Assembly: GCF_900604315.1 (NCBI RefSeq)
Contig: NZ_LR026978.1
Coordinates: 1,397,339 to 1,461,338 of the forward strand
Length of the DNA stretch: 64,000 nt
Source: [Erwinia] mediterraneensis
Lineage (GTDB): Bacteria > Pseudomonadota > Gammaproteobacteria > Enterobacterales > Enterobacteriaceae
Reading direction: 5' to 3'
Shown: piece after piece, positions 1-8,431 of the stretch
Position numbering within the stretch: position 1 is the first letter of the stretch
How the letters are laid out: each line of letters begins with the position of its first letter
Position numbers and translations under genes: made by a program
The notes under the pieces: generated by a model
Told to the model about the DNA's origin: nothing
The model's input: only the letters and a program-made list of their open reading frames with translations
The model's database searches: none

Positions 1-1002
1 CGTGTTGAGCTGGTTGGCCCCTTTGCCGTACATGACGGTGAGGATAACTATCAGCTCTATATGATTCGCCCCGCCACCAGTTCCCAGCTTGACTTTATCA
101 ACCTGCTGTTCGATCGCCCGCTGTTGCTGCTTATCGTAACCATGCTGATTAGCTCGCCGCTGCTGTTGTGGCTGGCCTGGAGCCTGGCGCGTCCGGCGCG
201 TAAGCTCAAGCATGCTGCCGACGAGGTCGCCCGCGGCAATCTGCGTCAGCATCCGGAGCTGGAATCGGGGCCGCAGGAGTTTCTGGCGGCAGGTTCGAGC
301 TTTAACCAAATGGTTAGCGCGCTGGAGCGGATGATGACGGCGCAACAGCGTTTGTTGTCAGATATCAGCCATGAGCTGCGCACGCCGCTGACGCGCCTGC
401 AACTGGCGACGGCCCTGTTGCGCCGCCGTCACGGTGAAGGCAAAGAGCTGGCGCGTATTGAAACGGAGGCGCAGCGCCTGGATGGCATGATCAACGATCT
501 GCTGGTGCTGTCACGTACGCAGCACAAAAATGCACTGGTCAGCGAAGCGATGAAGGCCAATCAGCTGTGGAGTGGCGTGCTGGAAGACGCGCGCTTCGAA
601 GCGGAACAGATGGGGAAAAAGCTCGATATCCCCTATCCCCCTGGCCCCTGGCCCTTATATGGCAACCCGCATGCGCTGGAAAGCGCGCTGGAAAATATTG
701 TCCGTAACGCCCTGCGCTACTCCCATTCCCATATCAGTGTCAGTTTTTCTGTCGATATCGAAGGCATTACCGTGCATGTCGATGATGATGGTCCTGGCGT
801 CAGCGCAGAAGATCGCGAGCAAATTTTCCGTCCCTTCTATCGCACCGACGAAGCCCGCGATCGGGAATCGGGCGGCACCGGACTGGGCCTGGCCATTGTG
901 GAAACGGCGATTCAACAGCATCGCGGCTGGGTCAAAGCGGATGACAGCCCGCTGGGCGGCCTGCGTCTGACGCTCTGGCTGCCGCTGTACTCCGCACGGT
1001 AA
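1..1002 (+). CDS. cpxA: Envelope-stress sensor histidine kinase CpxA (5' end missing)
   Basis: Inner-membrane sensor kinase of the Cpx two-component system; it autophosphorylates and passes phosphate to CpxR when the envelope is stressed. The reading frame is open from base 1, so the gene enters from the left. 333 codons are present against 457 in E. coli, so about 124 N-terminal residues (first membrane segment and most of the periplasmic sensor) lie outside. Visible in order: the end of the sensor domain, the second membrane helix (about nt 118-183), HAMP linker, the H-box SHELRTPL with the phosphoacceptor His at nt 370-372 (E. coli H248 equivalent), an N-box, DDDGPGV, and the GTGLGL G-box. 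Close similarity to E. coli CpxA runs to the end. cpxR would be expected just upstream. Nothing looks broken. Confidence 0.96.
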   Translation, partial: RVELVGPFAVHDGEDNYQLYMIRPATSSQLDFINLLFDRPLLLLIVTMLISSPLLLWLAWSLARPARKLKHAADEVARGNLRQHPELESGPQEFLAAGSSFNQMVSALERMMTAQQRLLSDISHELRTPLTRLQLATALLRRRHGEGKELARIETEAQRLDGMINDLLVLSRTQHKNALVSEAMKANQLWSGVLEDARFEAEQMGKKLDIPYPPGPWPLYGNPHALESALENIVRNALRYSHSHISVSFSVDIEGITVHVDDDGPGVSAEDREQIFRPFYRTDEARDRESGGTGLGLAIVETAIQQHRGWVKADDSPLGGLRLTLWLPLYSAR

Positions 1003-1040
1003 TAATTTGCTATGCTTCGGCCCTCGCTATCGGGGGCCTT

Positions 1041-1514
1041 ATGTTGAACATTGTTTTATTTGAACCAGAAATCCCACCCAATACCGGCAATATTATTCGT
1101 CTGTGCGCCAATACCGGTTTCCAGCTGCATCTGATTGAGCCGCTGGGCTTTGCCTGGGATGACAAGCGCCTGCGCCGGGCCGGACTGGATTATCACGAAT
1201 TTACCGCGATTAAACGACATGCTGATTATGAGGCGTTTCTGTCGACAGAGCGCCCGCAGCGCCTGTTCGCCCTGACGACCAAAGGCACGCCTGCCCACAG
1301 CGCGGTAGCTTATCAATCGGGCGATTATCTGATGTTTGGTCCGGAAAGCCGCGGTTTGCCCGCCGTTATTCTCGACGCGCTGCCCGCCGGGCAGAAGATA
1401 CGTATTCCGATGAGACCGGAAAGCCGCAGCATGAATCTGTCTAATGCGGTTTCGGTTGTGGTCTATGAAGCCTGGCGCCAGCTTGGCTATGCTGGCGCGC
1501 TGGTAAAAACTTAA
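1041..1514 (+). CDS. trmL: tRNA (cytidine/uridine-2'-O)-methyltransferase TrmL
   Basis: SPOUT-class methyltransferase that 2'-O-methylates the wobble nucleotide 34 of tRNA-Leu isoacceptors using S-adenosylmethionine. 157 residues, the same length as E. coli TrmL (YibK). SPOUT motifs are visible: [13 protein letters not shown] near the N-terminus, GPESRGLP in the middle and [14 protein letters not shown] at the C-terminus, which form the trefoil-knot cofactor site. The ATG start gives the family length and lies 38 bp after cpxA; a G-rich stretch (GGGGGCC) upstream may serve as ribosome binding site. The stop overlaps that of the convergent cysE by 3 bp. In E. coli trmL also neighbours cysE, but cpxA is far away. 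Confidence 0.96.
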   Translation: MLNIVLFEPEIPPNTGNIIRLCANTGFQLHLIEPLGFAWDDKRLRRAGLDYHEFTAIKRHADYEAFLSTERPQRLFALTTKGTPAHSAVAYQSGDYLMFGPESRGLPAVILDALPAGQKIRIPMRPESRSMNLSNAVSVVVYEAWRQLGYAGALVKT

Positions 1515-2332
1515 ATCCCGTCGCCAAACACGAAACCGGGAATGGTGCCGTTAAAGTGCTGATCCATATCCATTGCCGGTTTATCACTGGTGGGCTTGCC
1601 AACGATACGCGCAGGCACGCCAGCAGCCGTGGTATGCGGCGGCACCGGCTGCAGCACCACAGAGCCAGCGCCAATTTTCGCGCCACGGCCCACTTCGATA
1701 TTGCCGAGGATCTTGGCACCCGCGCCAATCATCACGCCTTCACGAATTTTCGGATGACGATCGCCGCTGGTTTTGCCGGTTCCCCCCAGGGTGACCGATT
1801 GCAGGATCGACACATCGTTTTCCACCACGGCGGTTTCACCGATCACAATGCCGGTTGCATGGTCGAGCATAATGCCGCGGCCGATACGTGCTGCCGGATG
1901 AATATCGACAGCAAATGAGACGGAAATTTCATTTTGCAGATAGACCGCCAGCGCGCGGCGTCCCTCATTCCACAGCCAGTGACCGATACGGTACGCCTGC
2001 AGGGCATGGAAGCCTTTCAGATAAAGCAGCGGGGTAGAATATTTGTCGACCGCCGGGTCGCGCTGGCGCACCGCCTGAATATCGTAAGCGGCGGAGGCAA
2101 TCATAGAAGGATCCTGGCGATAAGCCTCTTCCACAATCTCGCGAATGGCGATAGCGGGCATAATGGCATTCGCCAGTTTATTGGCCAGCATATAACTCAG
2201 CGCGCTGCCAAGATTTTCGTGCTTGAGCAATGTCGCATGATAAAAGCTGGCCAGCATCGGTTCACAATCTGCCAGTGCCCGCGCTTCTGCTTTGATATTA
2301 CTCCAGACCAGTTCTAACTCTTCTGACGACAT
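1511..2332 (-). CDS. cysE: Serine O-acetyltransferase CysE
   Basis: Transfers acetyl from acetyl-CoA to L-serine, the committed step of cysteine synthesis; feedback-inhibited by cysteine and partner of CysK in the cysteine synthase complex. 273 residues from the chosen start, identical in length to E. coli CysE. An N-terminal helical domain is followed by a left-handed beta-helix of hexapeptide repeats, with the catalytic region DIHPAARIG...DHATG and the C-terminal tail ending in DGI. A longer frame adds 14 residues, but the ATG at 2332 matches the family start ([10 protein letters not shown]) and has GGGAGA just upstream. gpsA lies 67 bp upstream on the same strand, as in E. coli, so cysE is probably the last gene of the secB-gpsA-cysE transcript. 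Confidence 0.96.
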   Translation of the reverse strand: MSSEELELVWSNIKAEARALADCEPMLASFYHATLLKHENLGSALSYMLANKLANAIMPAIAIREIVEEAYRQDPSMIASAAYDIQAVRQRDPAVDKYSTPLLYLKGFHALQAYRIGHWLWNEGRRALAVYLQNEISVSFAVDIHPAARIGRGIMLDHATGIVIGETAVVENDVSILQSVTLGGTGKTSGDRHPKIREGVMIGAGAKILGNIEVGRGAKIGAGSVVLQPVPPHTTAAGVPARIVGKPTSDKPAMDMDQHFNGTIPGFVFGDGI

Positions 2333-2399
2333 TGCTGTATTCTCCCGAGAAAATAGCGCCGACGATAGCGCCACAGGTAATTACGCCGAGCTTCCCGCT

Positions 2400-3419
2400 T
2401 CAGCTATTGCTGTTTTCGTGCTTCCTTGCACGGCCAAGCAGGGTTAATGCTGCCTCTCGCGCCGGCTTTTCGCAATATAATACCTGATAAATTTGCTCGG
2501 TTATTGGCATTTCTACGCCAAATCTTTCTGCTAACGCCCTGACTTCTTTAGTATTTTTGTACCCTTCTACAACTTGTCCGATATTGCGTTGCGCCGTCTC
2601 AACATCGGCACCTTGCCCCAACATAATGCCAAAACGGCGATTACGGGACTGATTATCGGTACAGGTCAGCACCAGATCGCCCAGCCCCGCCATGCCCATA
2701 AAGGTGGTGGGATCGGCCCCCAACGCAGCACCCAGCCGGCTCATTTCCGCCAGTCCCCGGGTAATCAGCGCAGTACGGGCATTGGCACCAAAACCGATGC
2801 CATCTGACATACCTGCGCCAATGGCGATAACGTTTTTGACCGCTCCGCCCAGCTGCACGCCAATAAAGTCCGGATTGCTGTAGACGCGGAAGCTTTTATC
2901 GCAATGCAGACGCTGCTGAAAATCATCGGCAAACTGCGCATCGGTTGATGCCAGCGAAATCGCGGTAGGCAACCCTGCTGCCAGCTCTTTCGCGAAGGTC
3001 GGTCCCGAAATCACCGCCAGCGGAATAGACTCGCCCAGAATTTCACGCGCCACATCCTGCAACAGCCGCCCCGTTTCCCGTTCCAGACCTTTCGTTGCCC
3101 AGACGATACGCGAGTCAGCACGCAAGTGAGGCTGAATCTGCTGCAGCACGTCGCCAAAGACATGGCTGGGCACCACAATCAGCACATCACGGCTGGCCGT
3201 AATCGCACGCGCCAGGTCAGGTTCAAGGATCAGGTTATCGGGAAAGGCGACATCGGGCAGAAAAGCGCGGTTGCAACGATCGGCCTGCAGCTGCGCCAGA
3301 TGTTGCGGATTATGACCCCACAACAGCACCGGATGGCCGTTGCGCGCCAGGGTAATGGCCAGAGCGGTGCCGTATGAACCGGCACCGATGACGCTGATAG
3401 AAGCGTTAACTGTATTCAT
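2400..3419 (-). CDS. gpsA: sn-Glycerol-3-phosphate dehydrogenase [NAD(P)+] GpsA
   Basis: Reduces dihydroxyacetone phosphate to sn-glycerol 3-phosphate, the backbone for phospholipid synthesis, in the cytoplasm. 339 residues, as in E. coli. The N-terminal Rossmann motif [10 protein letters not shown] binds NAD(P)H; the [13 protein letters not shown] segment carries the catalytic Lys, and the helical C-terminal domain follows. Its ATG overlaps the secB stop by one base (TGATG), so the two are translationally coupled, the classical secB-gpsA arrangement. The C-terminus is basic (RARKHEN). Confidence 0.97.
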   Translation of the reverse strand: MNTVNASISVIGAGSYGTALAITLARNGHPVLLWGHNPQHLAQLQADRCNRAFLPDVAFPDNLILEPDLARAITASRDVLIVVPSHVFGDVLQQIQPHLRADSRIVWATKGLERETGRLLQDVAREILGESIPLAVISGPTFAKELAAGLPTAISLASTDAQFADDFQQRLHCDKSFRVYSNPDFIGVQLGGAVKNVIAIGAGMSDGIGFGANARTALITRGLAEMSRLGAALGADPTTFMGMAGLGDLVLTCTDNQSRNRRFGIMLGQGADVETAQRNIGQVVEGYKNTKEVRALAERFGVEMPITEQIYQVLYCEKPAREAALTLLGRARKHENSNS

Positions 3420-3883
3420 CAGGCATCCTGATGCGGTGCGGCACCTTCATTCTGCTGCTGCAAATAGTTCATAAACAGCGCATCAAAATTGACCGGTGCC
3501 AGGTTGAGCTGCGGGAAAGTACCGCGTGAAACCAGGCTGGTGATGCATTCACGGGCATACGGGAACAGGATGTTCGGGCAGTATGCGCCCAGGCAATGCG
3601 CCATCTGGTTTCCTTCGATACCTGCGATGGTAAAGATACCAGCCTGCTGCACTTCACACAGGAAAGCCGTCTCTTCCCCTACGCTTGCGGTAACGGTAAC
3701 ACGCAGGACCACTTCATACACGCCTTCAGCCAGTTGAGATGAAGCGGTATCCAGATCCAGTTTCACTTCCGGTTCCCACTCTTTCTGGAAAACCTGCGGT
3801 GCGTTAGGAGCTTCAAAGGAGATATCTTTGGTGTAAACGCGTTGAATCTGGAACGTCATTTCATTCGTGGTTTGTTCTGACAT
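3419..3883 (-). CDS. secB: Protein-export chaperone SecB
   Basis: Homotetrameric cytoplasmic chaperone that keeps presecretory proteins unfolded and delivers them to SecA. 154 residues, one fewer than E. coli. The sequence follows SecB throughout: the [19 protein letters not shown] start, the conserved [25 protein letters not shown] block and the [13 protein letters not shown] end, then a variable acidic/Gln-rich tail. It lies downstream of grxC with about 40 bp between and is coupled to gpsA by a one-base overlap. Confidence 0.97.
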   Translation of the reverse strand: MSEQTTNEMTFQIQRVYTKDISFEAPNAPQVFQKEWEPEVKLDLDTASSQLAEGVYEVVLRVTVTASVGEETAFLCEVQQAGIFTIAGIEGNQMAHCLGAYCPNILFPYARECITSLVSRGTFPQLNLAPVNFDALFMNYLQQQNEGAAPHQDA

Positions 3884-3923
3884 GTGTCTGAGTCCTGTAA
3901 GTTAAAAAATCCTGGTCGTAGAG

Positions 3924-4178
3924 TTACGCCTGTAATAAGGGGTCCAGCCCTTCACGACCATCCAGCGCAAAAAGATCGTCACAGCCGCCAATGTGCTGCG
4001 CATCAATAAAAATTTGAGGCACCGTGGTGCGACCGCTACGTTTGATCATCTCTTCACGTTTCACTGCGTCGCCATCAATGGGGATCTCCTGAAACGTAAC
4101 ACCTTTCTGATTCAACAATGCCTTGGCCCGGTGGCAGTAAGGACAGGTTGCTTTGGTGTAAATCTCAACGTTCGCCAT
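3924..4178 (-). CDS. grxC: Glutaredoxin 3
   Basis: Small glutathione-dependent dithiol oxidoreductase of the cytoplasm. 84 residues, thioredoxin fold, with the active-site motif CPYC near residues 12-15 (ATCPYCHRAK), the TVPQIFI cis-Pro loop and the GGCDDL glutathione-binding motif. It sits between yibN and secB on the same strand, as in E. coli. The start gives the family's exact N-terminus (MANVEIYTK). Confidence 0.97.
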   Translation of the reverse strand: MANVEIYTKATCPYCHRAKALLNQKGVTFQEIPIDGDAVKREEMIKRSGRTTVPQIFIDAQHIGGCDDLFALDGREGLDPLLQA

Positions 4179-4197
4179 GTTAGTACCTCAGATAGGG

Positions 4198-4629
4198 TTA
4201 TTTTCCGCGTACCAGCGGCAGGTTTTCACCACTCCAGCCACTGATGCCATCCTTCAGCACTGCGACTTGCGTAAAGCCCGCAGCGCTTAATTGTGCCGCA
4301 GGTTCGCCTGCGCTTTGGCCCGTAGCACAAACTACAATTATGGGCTGCGCTTTATGCTTTTCCAGCTCGCCGAAGCTGCCTTTTTTAATGTCTGCCGCCG
4401 CCACGTTCACCGCGCCGGAGATATGGCCTTTGCGATAGTCGTCACGTGAACGCACATCCACTACCACCGCATCCTCTTTATTGATCAGACGGGTTGCTTC
4501 ACCGCGACTGATGGTTTTTACTTTAGAGAACATGCTTTTAACGGTGGTTACAATCACCAGAACTAACAAAACCACCCATGCCAGACAGAGGATGGGGTGA
4601 TTGCTTGCAAACTGCATAATTTCTTGCAT
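4198..4629 (-). CDS. yibN: Membrane-anchored rhodanese-like protein YibN
   Basis: Single N-terminal membrane helix (about residues 14-32) followed by one rhodanese domain. The physiological role is not established by the sequence. 143 residues, as in E. coli, using the ATG at 4629 (MQEIMQF); a TTG four codons upstream is a less likely start because a GGAG sits 12 bases before the ATG. The presumed active loop begins with Cys in [10 protein letters not shown], so a catalytic Cys is present, whereas the E. coli protein as I recall it is degenerate at this point. It heads the leftward yibN-grxC-secB-gpsA-cysE set. A TATACT-like -10 lies on this strand near 4679-4684, with a poor -35. Confidence 0.9.
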   Translation of the reverse strand: MQEIMQFASNHPILCLAWVVLLVLVIVTTVKSMFSKVKTISRGEATRLINKEDAVVVDVRSRDDYRKGHISGAVNVAAADIKKGSFGELEKHKAQPIIVVCATGQSAGEPAAQLSAAGFTQVAVLKDGISGWSGENLPLVRGK

Positions 4630-4882
4630 GAGGGGTAACAACTCCAGACCGGGCTAATAAGCTAAAACAAGGGTTCTGAGTATACCTGCGCCACTTCGCA
4701 TGTACAGACGCTAAGCGGTCAGAGTGACGATTTGTGTGCCATTTTTCAAAAAAAGTGAATTTACCGCAATGATGTCGTCACGGCTTCTGTCCCGTCACGG
4801 CGCGCGCACGACACGTCCGGAAACGGAAAACGCCAGCGGGAAACTGGTAAGCGGCAGTTCATCGTGGAATAATCATTGACCT

Positions 4883-6184
4883 ATGAAGGGAAAAGCGACT
4901 GTTTCAGATACAAGGACCCGTTACAACGGTTTTAGCTCACCGTTGTCCATACGCTTGTCCACCCTCGCCCTTAGCCTGCTCTGCTCGGGGGCTCTGCTGT
5001 TGCCCTGCGCTGCACAAAGCGCAGATGACAGTAAATCGCAGCTGAAATCCATCCAGCAAGATATCGCCGAAAAAGAGAAAAGTGTCCGGGCACAAAAGCT
5101 GCAGCGCAGCAAACTGCTTGATCAGCTGCAAAGTCAGGAAAAAGTGATTGCGCAGGCGAGCCGTCAGCTGCGGCAAACCCGTAACACTCTGAATGTGCTG
5201 GACAAGGAGATGAGTCAACTCACCGCTTCCATTGCAAAGCTGGAAAAACAGCAGTCCCGGCAGGTCAATCTGCTGGCGCAGCAGTTAGACGCCGCGTTTC
5301 GCCAGGGCAAACATAGCGGCGTACAGCTCTTACTGGGCGGCGAAGAGAGCCAGCGCAGTGAGCGCATACTCGCTTACTTTGGCTATCTGAACGCGGCGCG
5401 CCAGCAAAACATTGACGATCTGAAAGAGACGCGCGCCCAGCTTGCCGGGCAAAAAAGTGCTCTGGCGCAGAAGCAACAGCAGCAAAAAGCGCTGCTGAGC
5501 CAGCAACAGGCGCAGCAGGAGAAGCTGCAACAGGCCAGCGCAGCGCGCAAAAAGACGCTGACAACACTGGAAAACGCGCTTGAGAAAGATCAGGCCGACC
5601 TGGTAGAGATGCGCCAGAACGAAAGTCGTCTGCAGGATAAAATCGCCCGCGCGGAACGTGAGGCGCGGGAACGGGCCGAGCGTGAAGCGCGCGAAGCGGA
5701 AAAAGTGCGCCAGCGTCAGGCGCAGGCGAAAGCTAAAGGATCCTCTTATCAACCCACCCAGAGCGAGCGCGAGCTGATCGCGCGTACCGGCGGCCTTGGT
5801 CGTGCCGCCTCACAGGCAATCTGGCCGGTTCGTGGGCGTATTGAACATCGCTTCGGCGAAGCGATGCAGGGCGAACTGCGCTGGAAAGGCCTGGTGATCG
5901 CGGCGCCAGAAGGCAGCGAAGTAAAGGCCATCGCCGATGGACGCGTGCTGATGGCGGACTGGCTGCAGGGTTATGGCCTGGTGGTGGTAATTGAACACGG
6001 AAAAGGGGATATGAGCCTTTACGGTTATAACCAGAGCGCGCTGGTCAGCGTTGGCGCTCAGGTGAAAGCCGGACAACCGGTGGCGCTGGTCGGTAACAGC
6101 GGCGGTCGGGGAACCCCCTCACTCTATTTTGAAATCCGGCGCCAGGGACAGGCCGTCAATCCACTCCCGTGGTTAGGAAGATAA
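4883..6184 (+). CDS. envC: Murein hydrolase activator EnvC
   Basis: Periplasmic septal-ring factor that activates the amidases AmiA and AmiB under FtsEX control, so daughter-cell peptidoglycan is split. 433 residues (E. coli 419); the extra length is N-terminal before the signal peptide (hydrophobic core LSTLALSLLCSGALLLP, cleavage near AQS-ADD). A long Gln/Lys/Glu-rich coiled coil occupies about residues 50-290, and the C-terminal LytM (M23-like) domain contains LQGYGLVVVIEHG and PSLYFEIRRQG. As in E. coli EnvC, the LytM domain appears to lack the metal ligands of active enzymes. The 5' end is uncertain: no strong ribosome binding site precedes the ATG at 4883. yibQ follows after 3 bp. Confidence 0.95.
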   Translation: MKGKATVSDTRTRYNGFSSPLSIRLSTLALSLLCSGALLLPCAAQSADDSKSQLKSIQQDIAEKEKSVRAQKLQRSKLLDQLQSQEKVIAQASRQLRQTRNTLNVLDKEMSQLTASIAKLEKQQSRQVNLLAQQLDAAFRQGKHSGVQLLLGGEESQRSERILAYFGYLNAARQQNIDDLKETRAQLAGQKSALAQKQQQQKALLSQQQAQQEKLQQASAARKKTLTTLENALEKDQADLVEMRQNESRLQDKIARAEREARERAEREAREAEKVRQRQAQAKAKGSSYQPTQSERELIARTGGLGRAASQAIWPVRGRIEHRFGEAMQGELRWKGLVIAAPEGSEVKAIADGRVLMADWLQGYGLVVVIEHGKGDMSLYGYNQSALVSVGAQVKAGQPVALVGNSGGRGTPSLYFEIRRQGQAVNPLPWLGR

Positions 6185-6187
6185 GCA

Positions 6188-7123
6188 TTGTTTCAACTTC
6201 GTAAAATGACCGCTGTGCTGAGCGGTCTGCTCCTCAGCTATGCCGCCCATGCCGGCAAACTCGCCATCGTGATCGATGATTTCGGCTACCGACCCGGCGA
6301 AGAGAATAAAGTGCTACAGATGCCCGCCGCCATTTCCGTGGCGGTCCTGCCCGGCGCGCCCCATGCGCGTGAAATGGCGACCAAAGCGCATCAGCGCGGT
6401 CATGAAGTACTGATTCATCTGCCGATGGCGCCGTTAAGCAAGCAGCCGCTGGAGAAAGATACTCTGACGCCCGAGATGACCAGCGACGAGATTGAGCGCA
6501 TCATCCGCAACGCCGTCGCTAAAGTGCCGTATGCGATAGGTCTGAACAACCATATGGGCAGCAAAATGACCTCCAGCCTGTTTGGCATGCAAAAAGTGAT
6601 GCAGGCGCTCAATCAGTACAACCTCTATTTTCTCGACAGTATGACCATTGGCAACAGCCAGTCGCTGCCCGCCGCGCAGGGGACGCGGGTCAAAGTCCTC
6701 AAGCGCCGGGTGTTCCTGGACGACAGCCAGAATGAAAACGCGATCCGTCAGCAGTTTACGCGCGCCGTGCGGCTGGCCCAGCGTGACGGCTATGCGATCG
6801 CCATCGGCCATCCCCATCCGACGACGGTGCGTGTGCTGCAACAGATGTTGCCCTCGCTGCCAGCGGATATTATCCTGGTGCGCCCGAGCCAGTTGCTGAA
6901 CGAAACGCCGCATGCAGCGACGTCGCCTGCCGCACCGGTTAATAAACCCGTTAACAAGCCTGTGAATAAGCCGGTCAGCAAACCACAGCCGCATTTCCAG
7001 CCGCCGGGTGAATGTAAAGCGGATCAGCCGCTCTCTCCGGTTCCGGCTACCCGGGCTCTGGACGTGGTGAGCGAAAGCGTCACTCACAGCCAGCTGGCGA
7101 AAACCCTCGAAAGTCTGTTTTAA
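6188..7123 (+). CDS. yibQ: Divergent polysaccharide deacetylase family protein YibQ
   Basis: Secreted protein of the divergent polysaccharide deacetylase family; its substrate is not known. 311 residues from a TTG start, chosen because AGGA lies 9-12 bases upstream and the resulting N-terminus (MFQLRK) matches E. coli YibQ; an ATG six codons further in is the alternative. A signal peptide ends near AAHAG, followed by the family's opening KLAIVIDDFGYRP, HEVLIHLPMAP, NNHMGSKMTS, FLDSMTI and AIGHPHPTTV. The C-terminal region is a Pro/Lys-rich linker with four PV(N/S)K repeats (residues about 250-265), then a Cys-containing tail. It is three bases after envC, implying cotranscription. Confidence 0.93.
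   Translation: MFQLRKMTAVLSGLLLSYAAHAGKLAIVIDDFGYRPGEENKVLQMPAAISVAVLPGAPHAREMATKAHQRGHEVLIHLPMAPLSKQPLEKDTLTPEMTSDEIERIIRNAVAKVPYAIGLNNHMGSKMTSSLFGMQKVMQALNQYNLYFLDSMTIGNSQSLPAAQGTRVKVLKRRVFLDDSQNENAIRQQFTRAVRLAQRDGYAIAIGHPHPTTVRVLQQMLPSLPADIILVRPSQLLNETPHAATSPAAPVNKPVNKPVNKPVSKPQPHFQPPGECKADQPLSPVPATRALDVVSESVTHSQLAKTLESLF
6935..6982 (+). repeat. Four 12-bp tandem codon repeats (PVNK/PVSK) inside yibQ
   Basis: Four consecutive in-frame 12-bp units encode P-V-N-K, P-V-N-K, P-V-N-K and P-V-S-K. The units differ at synonymous positions (CCG/CCC/CCT; AAT/AAC; AAA/AAG), so the protein repeat is older than any recent slippage. It forms a positively charged, Pro-rich linker after the catalytic-like domain. 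Confidence 0.9.
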
Positions 7124-7201
7124 CCGGCTGACTTCGGGTTGATGTGCAACCTATAATCCTGCATGACGCAGGTCTGGCACAGGATGAGGACAGCAGTACG
7201 G

Positions 7202-8431
7202 ATGGCACAACAGAAACAAAATATTCTGCTGTTCGATAACGGCAGAGAATGGGGCGGCGGTACCAACAGCATGCTGGAGTTGCTGAAGCGTATCGATCGT
7301 CAGAAATTCGCTATCACCTGCTGCTTTTATCATAACTATACGCGCGGCAATGATGAAACCATTGGTGCCACTCTGGAAGGGCTGGGCATTCCGGTGGTTT
7401 TTATTCCGCAGGCCAGACAGCCCGGCTGGGCCAAAATAGCCAAAGAAGCGCTGCGTGCCGTGCTTTTTTTCAGCCGTCCGTTAAAAAAACGCGCCGTCGC
7501 CCTGGTAGACGCGCGCTGGCGCGTGGCGCCGAATGCGCGCAAAATCCAGGCGCTGCTGCAGCAGGGCCGTTACGACACGCTCTATATGAACAACCAGCCG
7601 AGCACCAATATCGAAGGCTATCTGGCAGCGCGCGGATCAGATATCGCCGTTGTCCAGCATTGCCGTATCGAACCTCTGCTGGATACGCGCCTGGTGCAGA
7701 TGGTGAATCAGCACTGCCATGCGGTGATCGCGGTTTCCCACGGCGTAAACGAGACGCTGCGCCGGGGTGGGATAAAACCCGAGCTCTGCTTTACGGTCTC
7801 TAACGCCATTGATATCCACCAGCCGCTGCCCGACCGCGCTGCTGTGCGCCAGCGCCTGGGACTGTCGCCGGAAACCTTTGTGTTTGGCTCTATCGGATCC
7901 TTGATCTTACGTAAATCGAATCATCATATTCTGCAGGCGCTGGGCAAGTTCCGCGCCGCCTGCCCGGATGCGAGATGGAAAATGATGATTGTCGGCGCCG
8001 GGCCGGAACACCAACGGCTGGTACAGCTGGCCGCCGATGAAAATATCCTGGATCATGTGATTTTTACCGGCTTTCAGAACAACGCGCTGGATTATCTCGC
8101 TGCCTTTGATGCCTTTATCCTGGCCTCCCGCAGTGAAGGCCTGCCGCGTGTGGTGCTGGAAGCGATGCTGGTGAATACCGCCGTGATTGGCTCCCGGGTC
8201 GTGGGCACCGCTGAACTTATCAGCCATGATGAAACGGGGTTGCTTTTCGACTATGGCGATGTGCAGACGTTGAGCCAGCATATGACGGCACTGTGGCAGG
8301 ACACTGCGCTGCGCCAGCGTCTGGTCGGAGCGGCCAGCAAGCGCGTACGCGAACACTATGCTATTGAGCATTATGTCAGTGGTGTAGAAACGATTCTTCA
8401 AAGTGTGGTCAGGGAAAAACAGCATGTTTAA
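7202..8431 (+). CDS. Glycosyltransferase family 4 protein
   Basis: GT-B-fold retaining glycosyltransferase of the GT4 type; donor and acceptor cannot be read from the sequence. 409 residues from the ATG at 7202, which has GAGGA about 11 bases upstream; frames starting at 7163 or 7184 add 6-13 residues without a better ribosome binding site. Visible: an N-terminal DNGREWGGGTN glycine loop, the sugar-nucleotide region GSIGSLILRKSNHH, and the GT4 E-x7-E motif in SRSEGLPRVVLEAM, then GLLFDYGD. The stop overlaps the next glycosyltransferase by 8 bp, so the two are coupled. In E. coli the single gene between yibQ and tdh is waaH; here two unrelated transferases take that place. A role in LPS core or another surface glycan is likely from position only. 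Confidence 0.88.
   Translation: MAQQKQNILLFDNGREWGGGTNSMLELLKRIDRQKFAITCCFYHNYTRGNDETIGATLEGLGIPVVFIPQARQPGWAKIAKEALRAVLFFSRPLKKRAVALVDARWRVAPNARKIQALLQQGRYDTLYMNNQPSTNIEGYLAARGSDIAVVQHCRIEPLLDTRLVQMVNQHCHAVIAVSHGVNETLRRGGIKPELCFTVSNAIDIHQPLPDRAAVRQRLGLSPETFVFGSIGSLILRKSNHHILQALGKFRAACPDARWKMMIVGAGPEHQRLVQLAADENILDHVIFTGFQNNALDYLAAFDAFILASRSEGLPRVVLEAMLVNTAVIGSRVVGTAELISHDETGLLFDYGDVQTLSQHMTALWQDTALRQRLVGAASKRVREHYAIEHYVSGVETILQSVVREKQHV

Noticed and set aside
4776..4801. Direct repeat CGTCACGGC, twice at 17-bp spacing, between yibN and envC
   Set aside because: Only two copies and no match to a regulator I know; could arise by chance in GC-rich DNA.
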